NCBI GenBank assembly: GCA_018969565.1
Contig: JAGWYC010000073.1
Location: forward strand, 1-8,578
DNA: 8,578 bases
Direction of reading: 5' to 3'
From: Bacteroidota bacterium
GTDB taxonomy: Bacteria; Bacteroidota; Bacteroidia; NS11-12g; UBA955
Position 1 is the stretch's first letter; every line of letters starts with the position of its first letter. The notes under the pieces were generated by a model. The model worked only from the letters and a program-made list of their open reading frames with translations, did no database searches and was not told where the DNA came from. This document shows, piece by piece, positions 1-6,190 of this stretch. The translations under genes and the position numbers were made by a program.

Positions 1-2815
1 GCTTGCCTGGGCAACTTTTGGACTCTTTCCTGTCCTGCTTCATGCCCAGACCATCACCGGAAAGGTATTGGATGCAGATTCCCTACAGCCGCTTCAAGGG
101 GCCGTTATCCGCAATCTCAACAACGGAAAGACCACCGAAAGCCTCAGCGACGGTAGTTTCAGTATCGCTGCCGTGGCCGGACAGAAAATTGAAGCCCTGT
201 TTGTAGGATTCAAGCTGCAAACCCAAACCGTAAAACCGGGTGCTACCTCTATCGAGTTCAGACTGGCGAAAGAAACGGTGGATGAACGCACCGTGGTCAT
301 CAAGGCCAGCAGGCTGAAAGATAAAATCAGGGAAGGTGGGCTCACTGTAGAAAGCATGAGCGCCCAGACCATCAAGGAAACCCCGGCCAGCGATTTCTAC
401 GAAGGCCTCGGTCACTTGCGGGGCGTAGATGTTACTGCAGCGAGCATGGGATTCCGCATCGTGAATACCCGTGGTTTCAACAGCACCAGCCCGGTGCGCA
501 GCTTGCAACAAATTGATGGAATGGACAATCAGGCTCCCGGGTTGAACTTTTCTCTGGGGAATTTTTTAGGCGCCAATGAACTGGATGTGGCCAATACCGA
601 GATTGTGGTAGGAGCCTCCAGCGCCTTTTACGGCCCGAATGCCTTTAACGGCGTGATCAGCATGACCACCAAAAGCCCCTGGAAACATCAGGGTCTTTCG
701 GCGCAGGTGAAAATCGGCGAGCGTGAATTCGGCCAGTTAATGTTGCGCTACGCCAAGGCCTTTAAAAACAGCAAGGGAAGGGAAGTATTCGCCTTCAAGA
801 CCGGACTAAGCTACATGCGCGCCTACGACTGGGTGGCAGATAATTATAATCCCACCCTGGACAGCAAGGCCGGCAGGAACAATCCGGGCGGCTATGACGC
901 GGTAAATATCTATGGCGATGAAGTGTTCGGTACGGCGGCCAATGACCAGGTTTCCATGGAAAGCCGCCGCAGAACCCCCGGCCTGGGCGCCTATTACCGC
1001 GATGGCTATGCCGAGAAAGACCTGGTGGATTACAATACGCGCAACCTGAAAACCAACGTGTTGCTGGCCTATAAACCAAACACTAAGAACGAGATCCAAT
1101 ACGCTTTCAATTTCGGCACCGGTACCACGGTATATCAGGGCGACAACCGTTACAGCCTTAAGGATATTCTCTTCTTCCAGAACAGGGTGGAGTGGATGGG
1201 CCGCAAAGGACATCTGCGGTTTTATGCTACCAATGAAGACGCAGGAAAAACCTACGATGCCGTGCTCACGGCCTTCCTCATGCAGAATGATGCCAAACCC
1301 GGCGGATACTGGTTTTCTGATTACCAGAATTACTGGCTGAATAATATGGTGGGCAAGGTGAAAAGCCTGCCCGGATACAATCAGTTAGGCACCTTCATAC
1401 CCGGACTTCCCAATTACAACCCCAACTGGGCGTCTGATCAGGAGGCATTACTGCGCAAGTATTCCGACAGCTTGTTCCGTTGGCATGCTATCGCCAGGGC
1501 GCAGGCGAACAGGGGCACTAACTATCAGGGCCTCACGTATCCCGACCCTTACTATACACGCCTCACACCAGGTACCCCTGAGTTTGTTGCGATGAAAGAT
1601 AAATTCACCTCCGCTTATAGTTACAGCAGAGAAGGCGGCCCAACCGGTTCAAGGTTCTACGATCGTTCCGCCTTATTCCACCTCACAGGTGAACGCAGGT
1701 ATTTCTGGGGAGGAACGAAAATTACCACCGGTTTCAGTGCCCGTTTGTATCGCCCCAATTCCAATGGAACCATCTTTTTAGATACCGGTAAAGCACGCAT
1801 CCAGAATGCCGAAGCCGGTATTTATGTGGGCATTGAGCGCAAACTTTGGGATAACCGCTGGAAAATCAATGCTGCGGCCAGGGTGGATAAGAACCAGAAT
1901 TTTCCGGTGCTGGTGTCTCCGGCGGCTTCTATCATTTACACCAGAAACAAAAACAATATTTGGAGGGCGGGTTTCAGCAGCGCCATCCGAAACCCTACCC
2001 TGCAAGATCAATACCTCTATTACAACGTGGGAAGAGCCGTGCTGCTCGGCAACAAAAACGGCATCAAGAATGTGTGTGAGCTGGACAACTTTGTGGATTT
2101 CCTCAATACCCTGAATCGCGATACGCTGAAACGCATTGATATCCCGGCCATACGCCCCGAAAGCGTGCGCACCGGCGAAATCGGTTACAAAGGAATTCTG
2201 ATGAACGGCAAACTGTTGGTGGATGCGGGCTATTATCTTAGTTACTACACCAACTTCATCGGCTACAGATTGGCTGTCGATGTACAATTTGATTCAGCCT
2301 TATTCCTGCCAAAAACAGCTCAAATTTATCGCGTCGCTTCCAACAGCCGCGATGTGGTCAGCACACAGGGCCTTTCAGCAGGCGTAAGCTATTTCTTCGC
2401 TAAAGAGTTTAGTGTAGGTGGAAACTGGAGCTACAATGCGCTGAATCGCAGAGGCAGCGCAGACCCTTTGATTCCTGCCTTCAATACCCCGCGTCATAAG
2501 TTTAACCTGATGTTCGGAGCCTCTGACATCAACAGAAAGTTCAACTTAGCGGGAAAGGAACGCAGTATCAAGAACATCGGCTTCAACGTAAACTTCAAGT
2601 ATGTGGAAGGTTATCGCTTCGAAGGGTCTCCGCAGTTTACCGGAGATGTGCCTTCCTATTATATGCTTGATGCTCAGGTGAGTAAGAATATTACAAAGTG
2701 GAAATCTACGCTGAAGCTGGGTGCCTCCAACCTGACCAATAATATGGTTTTCCAGGTTTATGGCGGTCCGAGGATAGGCAGAATGGCCTACATCAGCCTG
2801 ACTTATGAACCCTGA
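1..2815 (+). CDS. TonB-dependent outer-membrane receptor with N-terminal carboxypeptidase-like regulatory domain, 5'-partial
   Basis: This is an outer-membrane beta-barrel importer driven by TonB; the substrate cannot be read from the sequence. The frame is open from base 2, giving 937 residues here (fragment numbering from base 2). Residues 1-16 are the end of a signal peptide with a likely cut after HAQ, so only about ten residues are missing. Residues 17-90 look like a carboxypeptidase-D regulatory-like beta-sandwich (TITGKVLDADSLQPLQGAVI). A TonB-box-like stretch, TVVIKAS, lies near 97-103. The plug domain spans about 115-228, with NTRGFNS near 155 and SAFYGPNAFNGVISMTTKSP near 207-227. 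The rest is a roughly 700-residue barrel ending ISLTYEP. The ATG at 68 lies inside the mature protein and is not the start. No SusD-like gene follows, which argues against a classical SusCD glycan importer. The next gene encodes an exported hydrolase-fold protein. Family assignment is firm; substrate is unknown. Confidence 0.93.
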   Translation, partial: LAWATFGLFPVLLHAQTITGKVLDADSLQPLQGAVIRNLNNGKTTESLSDGSFSIAAVAGQKIEALFVGFKLQTQTVKPGATSIEFRLAKETVDERTVVIKASRLKDKIREGGLTVESMSAQTIKETPASDFYEGLGHLRGVDVTAASMGFRIVNTRGFNSTSPVRSLQQIDGMDNQAPGLNFSLGNFLGANELDVANTEIVVGASSAFYGPNAFNGVISMTTKSPWKHQGLSAQVKIGEREFGQLMLRYAKAFKNSKGREVFAFKTGLSYMRAYDWVADNYNPTLDSKAGRNNPGGYDAVNIYGDEVFGTAANDQVSMESRRRTPGLGAYYRDGYAEKDLVDYNTRNLKTNVLLAYKPNTKNEIQYAFNFGTGTTVYQGDNRYSLKDILFFQNRVEWMGRKGHLRFYATNEDAGKTYDAVLTAFLMQNDAKPGGYWFSDYQNYWLNNMVGKVKSLPGYNQLGTFIPGLPNYNPNWASDQEALLRKYSDSLFRWHAIARAQANRGTNYQGLTYPDPYYTRLTPGTPEFVAMKDKFTSAYSYSREGGPTGSRFYDRSALFHLTGERRYFWGGTKITTGFSARLYRPNSNGTIFLDTGKARIQNAEAGIYVGIERKLWDNRWKINAAARVDKNQNFPVLVSPAASIIYTRNKNNIWRAGFSSAIRNPTLQDQYLYYNVGRAVLLGNKNGIKNVCELDNFVDFLNTLNRDTLKRIDIPAIRPESVRTGEIGYKGILMNGKLLVDAGYYLSYYTNFIGYRLAVDVQFDSALFLPKTAQIYRVASNSRDVVSTQGLSAGVSYFFAKEFSVGGNWSYNALNRRGSADPLIPAFNTPRHKFNLMFGASDINRKFNLAGKERSIKNIGFNVNFKYVEGYRFEGSPQFTGDVPSYYMLDAQVSKNITKWKSTLKLGASNLTNNMVFQVYGGPRIGRMAYISLTYEP

Positions 2816-2817
2816 TT

Positions 2818-2848
2818 TTTGAAAACCCGTTGCTTTCACGTAGTTTAG
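2818..2848 (+). promoter_or_regulatory. Bacteroidota-type promoter for the T9SS hydrolase-fold gene
   Basis: TTTG at 2818-2821 is followed by a 19-base spacer and TAGTTTAG at 2841-2848. This matches the Bacteroidota -33/-7 consensus (TTTG or TTG, 17-20 bases, TAnnTTTG) at all but one fixed position. The expected transcription start, around 2853-2857, would give a leader of about 20 A-rich bases without Shine-Dalgarno, as is usual in this phylum. The -33 element begins just after the receptor stop codon, and no terminator hairpin separates the two genes, so read-through transcription is also possible. This is a consensus match by eye only. Confidence 0.5.
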
Positions 2849-2873
2849 CCAACTGAAACAAACCAAATAGAAC

Positions 2874-4400
2874 ATGAAGAAAATACTACTATCAACTGTT
2901 TCACTGCTTGCTGCTGTGTCAACCATGGCGCAGATTAAGTACGTGGACATCATGTATCCTGAATCAAGCGTTCAGGTTACGAAGAATGTACAGTATGCCA
3001 CACACATCACCGTACTGCCCGTGTTGTTCGGCGGTAATCCTGCTCCGGAAAACCTCACCATGGACATCTACAGCTCATCTTCAAACACAGATGCTGCCAA
3101 ACCCCTGGTGATTTTCCTGCATACCGGTAACTTCCTGCCCCGCTACGTGAACAACGGAGCCACCGGTGCACGGGACGACAGCGCTACTGTGGCGTTCTGC
3201 AAAAGGTTGGCCCAAAGGGGCTATGTGGTTGCTGCAATGAGCTATCGCCTCGGCTGGAATCCCGCCAGCACAGACGAAAACGTTCGCCGCGAAACCATTA
3301 TTAACGCTGCATACCGCGGTGTTCAGGATTTGGCTGCCTGCGTGCGTTATTTCAAGAAAAATGTAAGTGCCGGTGGCAATACCTACGCCGTTGACACTAC
3401 CAAGATTGCCGTTGGCGGACAAGGTACCGGTGGATATATTACCCTGGCTTATGCTACACTGGATCGTCAGTCTGAAATCCGTATCGAGAAATTTTATAAC
3501 CTGAACACAAAGAAATGGATGGTTCAGGACAGCCTGTTGATGGGTGACCGCAATGGCTTCAAGATTCCCGGTACCATAGGACAGCTGGTGATTGAAAACC
3601 ACAAAGGATACACTTCAAACGTGAAAATTTCTTTCAACATCGGCGGCGCCCTGGGCGACAGCAGCTGGTTGGAAAAAGGCAGCCTGCCCATCATCAGCGT
3701 GCACAGCATCCAGGATCCTTTTGCACCTTACAAGTTGGGTATTGTAAGCGTACCCGGTACCTCTCCGCCACTGAACGTAGTGGACGTTTCCGGCAGCTAT
3801 GACGTGATGGAGCGCACCAACAAATACGGCAACAACGCTTCATACAAAGGCAAGGTGAACGATGTGTACACCATGCAGGCCAACAAGTTGAACAAAGGCC
3901 TAGATGGTCTGTTCCCCATTGCCGGTGCTGCCAATGCTTCCGGACCTTACGAATGGTGGGATACCACGGCCATCAAGGCACTGGGCCTGCCCAACACCGC
4001 TACCATCCTGAAGAATGCTGATGCCACCAATCCCCTGCACAAGGTGCTCGGTAAGAGCCGCGCCATGTTGTATGTGGACAGCATCATGGGCTATGTGGCG
4101 CCCCGCCTGGCGGTGACCATGGGTCTGGTGGCTTCTGTAGGTGTTGACGAGCAAAACCTCGCCAGCAACATCAACATCTTCCCGAACCCCACCAACGGTA
4201 ATATCCGCATTGTGAACAACTGGACTAACCGCAGCATGGAAGCCATTTCCATCCGCGACATCAACGGCAAAACTGTGTTTGAAGGTAAACTGACTTCAGA
4301 TGCAGTGGCCCTGAACAACCTGAGCCTGAAGCCGGGTGTTTACATGGTGGAGATCGCCCTGACCGGTGGCATAGCCCGCCAGAAACTGGTGGTGCAATAA
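2874..4400 (+). CDS. T9SS-secreted alpha/beta-hydrolase-fold protein, probably lacking the catalytic serine
   Basis: 508 residues. Residues 1-20 (MKKILLSTVSLLAAVSTMAQ) are a signal peptide with the typical Bacteroidota cut after AQ. Residues 58-290 resemble a carboxylesterase/lipase alpha/beta-hydrolase. The strand and oxyanion region is PLVIFLHTGNF (77-87), in place of the usual HGGGF. GYVVAAMSYRLGW (116-128) and the helix before the nucleophile elbow follow. The elbow reads VGGQGTGG (180-187), so the expected GxSxG serine is Gly184 (codon 3423-3425). SVHSIQDPFAPY (275-286) resembles the acid loop, with Asp281 the candidate acid; His389 is a possible but uncertain catalytic His. Residues about 430-508 form a T9SS type A sorting domain (NINIFPNPTNGNI, LKPGVYMVEI, terminal KLVVQ), so export by the Sec system and then T9SS to the surface or medium is expected. 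It has its own likely promoter and ends before a strong terminator. The fold and export route are well supported; enzyme activity is doubtful and the substrate unknown. Confidence 0.88.
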   Translation: MKKILLSTVSLLAAVSTMAQIKYVDIMYPESSVQVTKNVQYATHITVLPVLFGGNPAPENLTMDIYSSSSNTDAAKPLVIFLHTGNFLPRYVNNGATGARDDSATVAFCKRLAQRGYVVAAMSYRLGWNPASTDENVRRETIINAAYRGVQDLAACVRYFKKNVSAGGNTYAVDTTKIAVGGQGTGGYITLAYATLDRQSEIRIEKFYNLNTKKWMVQDSLLMGDRNGFKIPGTIGQLVIENHKGYTSNVKISFNIGGALGDSSWLEKGSLPIISVHSIQDPFAPYKLGIVSVPGTSPPLNVVDVSGSYDVMERTNKYGNNASYKGKVNDVYTMQANKLNKGLDGLFPIAGAANASGPYEWWDTTAIKALGLPNTATILKNADATNPLHKVLGKSRAMLYVDSIMGYVAPRLAVTMGLVASVGVDEQNLASNINIFPNPTNGNIRIVNNWTNRSMEAISIRDINGKTVFEGKLTSDAVALNNLSLKPGVYMVEIALTGGIARQKLVVQ

Positions 4401-4422
4401 GCCATTTCAACTTTTATCTGAT

Positions 4423-4457
4423 GAAAGGAGCCGCCTGTGCGGCTCCTTTCTTTTTTT
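4423..4457 (+). terminator. Intrinsic (rho-independent) terminator after the hydrolase-fold gene
   Basis: A perfect 12-base-pair stem (GAAAGGAGCCGC, 4423-4434, with GCGGCTCCTTTC, 4439-4450) encloses the loop CTGT and is followed by seven T (4451-4457). It begins 22 bases after the hydrolase stop codon. It separates the receptor/hydrolase part from the cytochrome c maturation operon. The stem continues the pairing of A with T at its base, so it could also work weakly on the opposite strand. Confidence 0.92.
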
Positions 4458-4480
4458 CACGCGGGGCGGACTTAAATTCG
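4451..4480 (+). promoter_or_regulatory. Possible promoter of the ccm operon, overlapping the terminator T-tract
   Basis: TAAATTCG at 4473-4480 matches the Bacteroidota -7 element TAnnTTTG except for one base. The only candidate for the -33 element is the terminator T-run (TTTT, 4451-4454, 18 bases upstream), which lacks the final G. If used, transcription would begin about 4485-4488, at or just before the ATG at 4488, giving a leaderless or nearly leaderless ccmC mRNA. It is the only place for a promoter between the terminator and ccmC, but the match is weak. Confidence 0.3.
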
Positions 4481-4487
4481 CAACATC

Positions 4488-5546
4488 ATGAGGGGCCTTT
4501 GGTGGAAATGCTCAGGCGTGGTCCTGCTGGCCTACGCGCTATTTTTCGGATTGTATATTCCGCTTAAACCCGCCATTTCAGGCGTTGATGCAGATGGAAA
4601 AATGAGGGTGCGAAGCGGCGATAGTGTCATCCGACTGCATATTCAGGGCTACAATACCTTTTTTCAGTCGGTAAAGCCGGAAGTAATCCTTAAAAAAGAC
4701 AGTATTTGCTTCGTTTCAGGAAGCGTACATGGCAAAGGACAAAATCTGGATGCTGATTTTGTGTTGAAATTAGGACCTGATGCACCCGATCATCTGCTGC
4801 TCAACCTGATTACCTGGGACAGCCTGCACGGATTCATGGAGTTTGACAATGCCCTCGCGCTGGAACGCTCAGAAGGCGATACTCTGGGAAGTACCTTAAT
4901 CAAGGAAAATCCCCTGAAGAATTACAAGCAGGTTGCGTTTCAGGGACTCACCTTCCCTTACCGCAGTATTCTGGAAGAAACCATACGCAACCTGTTGTTC
5001 CATGTTCCACAATGGTTCAGCATGATTATCCTGCTTCTGGTGGCGGCCATTTACAGTGCTTTGTATTTGCGAAGTGGAAATCTGGAACACGATGCCGCAG
5101 CCTCCGGGTTCACCTCCATGGCAGTGTTGGCTGGAGTTTTGGGAACCCTTACCGGTTCTGCCTGGGCCAGAGCCACCTGGGATGCCTGGTGGACCAGCGA
5201 CCCGAAGTTGAACGGGGTGGCCGTTGGATTAGCCATGTATATCGCATACCTGATACTCAGAGCTTCGCTGGATGACCGTCATAACCGGGCCAGATTGGCT
5301 GCCGTTTATAACCTGTTTGTGTTTCCGGTCTTCATCGCCCTGATTGTGGTGATGCCGCGTTTGTCAGCCGTATCCCTGCATCCCGGGAGCGGCGATACCG
5401 TGAATTTCCGCCAATACGACATGGACAATACCCTCAGGATGTTCTTTTATCCCGCAGTGGCCGGATGGACGCTCCTGTATGTATGGATGGCATCCTTGTC
5501 CATCCGTTTGAATAAAATCAATCTGAAAAAAGCACTTAACTTCTGA
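4488..5546 (+). CDS. ccmC: CcmC-type haem-handling membrane protein with an inserted extracytoplasmic domain
   Basis: 352 residues; E. coli CcmC has about 245. CcmC presents haem to the chaperone CcmE at the outer face of the inner membrane in cytochrome c maturation System I. The ATG start is chosen because MRGLWWK directly precedes membrane segment 1 (about 9-26). Residues 27-160 are a polar stretch with no membrane segment, which I do not recognise as a named domain. The CcmC core begins at ILEETIRNLLFHVPQWFSM (161-179). The first conserved haem-ligand His is His172. The WWD-like loop is WDAWWTSDPKL (231-241). LDDRHNRARLAAV (261-273) follows, then the second ligand His, His298, in SLHPG. 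Further membrane segments lie near 176-193, 208-226, 242-259, 274-290 and 318-337. The loop has Ser where E. coli has the last Trp of WWVWD. Such proteins are often annotated CcsA/cytochrome c assembly protein in this phylum; the CCDEF gene order and the DDRH motif favour CcmC. Confidence 0.9.
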   Translation: MRGLWWKCSGVVLLAYALFFGLYIPLKPAISGVDADGKMRVRSGDSVIRLHIQGYNTFFQSVKPEVILKKDSICFVSGSVHGKGQNLDADFVLKLGPDAPDHLLLNLITWDSLHGFMEFDNALALERSEGDTLGSTLIKENPLKNYKQVAFQGLTFPYRSILEETIRNLLFHVPQWFSMIILLLVAAIYSALYLRSGNLEHDAAASGFTSMAVLAGVLGTLTGSAWARATWDAWWTSDPKLNGVAVGLAMYIAYLILRASLDDRHNRARLAAVYNLFVFPVFIALIVVMPRLSAVSLHPGSGDTVNFRQYDMDNTLRMFFYPAVAGWTLLYVWMASLSIRLNKINLKKALNF

Positions 5547-5549
5547 ACC

Positions 5550-5786
5550 ATGAAATTCGGTTTCAATCAATCTATACGGAAAGCACTGTTGAGTCTGATG
5601 GTATTTCTTGGCATCAGCACTGCACTAAAAGCTTCTGACGCCGCTCAAATGCTGCGCGCCAATGGTAAAAATAATGCGGTGATTGCTGTATTGGCCATCA
5701 TTTTTACCGGCCTGGTTCTTTATCTGGTAAGGCTGGACAGAAAAATCCGCCGTATGGAACAAGATCAAAAAAACAAGCAATCATGA
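5550..5786 (+). CDS. ccmD: Small CcmD-like membrane protein with an N-terminal signal sequence
   Basis: 78 residues. CcmD is a small single-span protein that helps release haem-loaded CcmE from the CcmABC complex. Here residues 1-29 look like a cleavable signal peptide (KALLSLMVFLGISTALKA, cut near ALKA/SD). A short linker, DAAQMLRANGKNNAV, follows, then one membrane segment at about 43-60 and a charged tail (VRLDRKIRRMEQDQKNKQ) expected in the cytoplasm. The order ccmC, this gene, ccmE and the LYLVRLDRKI-type segment match small CcmD-family proteins of Bacteroidota; similarity to E. coli CcmD is too weak to rely on. The start lies 3 bases after the ccmC stop, and the stop overlaps the ccmE start by 4 bases (ATGA). 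Position supports the role more than sequence does. Confidence 0.75.
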   Translation: MKFGFNQSIRKALLSLMVFLGISTALKASDAAQMLRANGKNNAVIAVLAIIFTGLVLYLVRLDRKIRRMEQDQKNKQS

Positions 5787-6190
5787 AACTGGTTCATATC
5801 CTGGGAATCGTGTTTATAGGCATTGCCCTGGCCTTTGTGGTGAGCCTGTACGGTAATCCCACCAAATATGTATCCTTCCCGGAGGCAGCAAACTATGCTG
5901 CGGAGCATCCTGATAAGGAATATCATGTGGTCGCGAAGCTGGACAAGCAAAAGGAGCTGGTGTATAATCCAAGGCAAAATCCGAATTACTGCTCTTTCTA
6001 TGCGATTGATTCCCTGAATAACCCTGCTAAAGTGGTTTACCATAATGCGAAACCACAGGATATTGAACGCACCGAAAAGGTGGTCCTGATTGGAAAATGG
6101 TCCGGTGATCATTTCGAGGCAAGCTCTATTCTGAGCAAATGTCCCAGTAAATACAACGAAGAACTGAGTAAGGAGCAACTTTCCCGCTGA
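5783..6190 (+). CDS. ccmE: CcmE haem chaperone, Cys variant (CxxxY)
   Basis: 135 residues. CcmE is a membrane-anchored periplasmic OB-fold protein that binds haem covalently and passes it to the CcmF ligation complex. Residues 4-23 are the single membrane anchor. The OB-fold body includes YHVVAKLDK (47-55), NPNYCSFYAIDSLNNPAKVV (66-85), YHNAKPQDIERTEKVVLIGK (86-105) and FEASSILSKCPSKYNEE (111-127). In E. coli the haem-binding motif is H130xxxY134; the aligned site here is Cys120-Pro-Ser-Lys-Tyr124 (Cys codon 6140-6142). CxxxY CcmE proteins are known from Desulfovibrio, where the Cys binds haem. A second Cys, Cys70, lies in the body. The start overlaps the upstream gene by 4 bases and the stop TGA shares its A with the next ATG. 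Confidence 0.92.
   Translation: MKLVHILGIVFIGIALAFVVSLYGNPTKYVSFPEAANYAAEHPDKEYHVVAKLDKQKELVYNPRQNPNYCSFYAIDSLNNPAKVVYHNAKPQDIERTEKVVLIGKWSGDHFEASSILSKCPSKYNEELSKEQLSR

Noticed and set aside
68..70. ATG at 68 as the start of the receptor gene
   Set aside because: The frame is open back to base 2 and encodes the end of a signal peptide with a HAQ cut site and the first strand of the regulatory domain; the true start lies before the window.
3..206. Plus-strand 67-codon frame at the left edge
   Set aside because: It is out of frame with the receptor and has no signal or domain.
83..511. Minus-strand open frames of 90-170 codons within the receptor (also 795-1213 and 1778-2287)
   Set aside because: They lie wholly inside a well-supported receptor gene, have no recognisable domain, and their compositions look like antisense readings of coding sequence.
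3405..3440. A frameshift or sequencing error hiding the catalytic serine in the hydrolase
   Set aside because: The reading frame and fold pattern are intact on both sides of the elbow; only a single base substitution could explain it, and nothing in the sequence points to one.
3081..3602. Minus-strand 173-codon open frame inside the hydrolase-fold gene
   Set aside because: It is antisense to conserved hydrolase-fold sequence and resembles no protein family I know.
6170..6175. AAGGAG as a Shine-Dalgarno sequence for ccmF
   Set aside because: It lies 14 bases before the ATG, too far for normal use, and is within ccmE coding sequence; the phylum generally does not rely on such sites.
5765..6178. 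Minus-strand 137-codon open frame across ccmE
   Set aside because: It mirrors ccmE almost exactly and has no start signal or family resemblance of its own.
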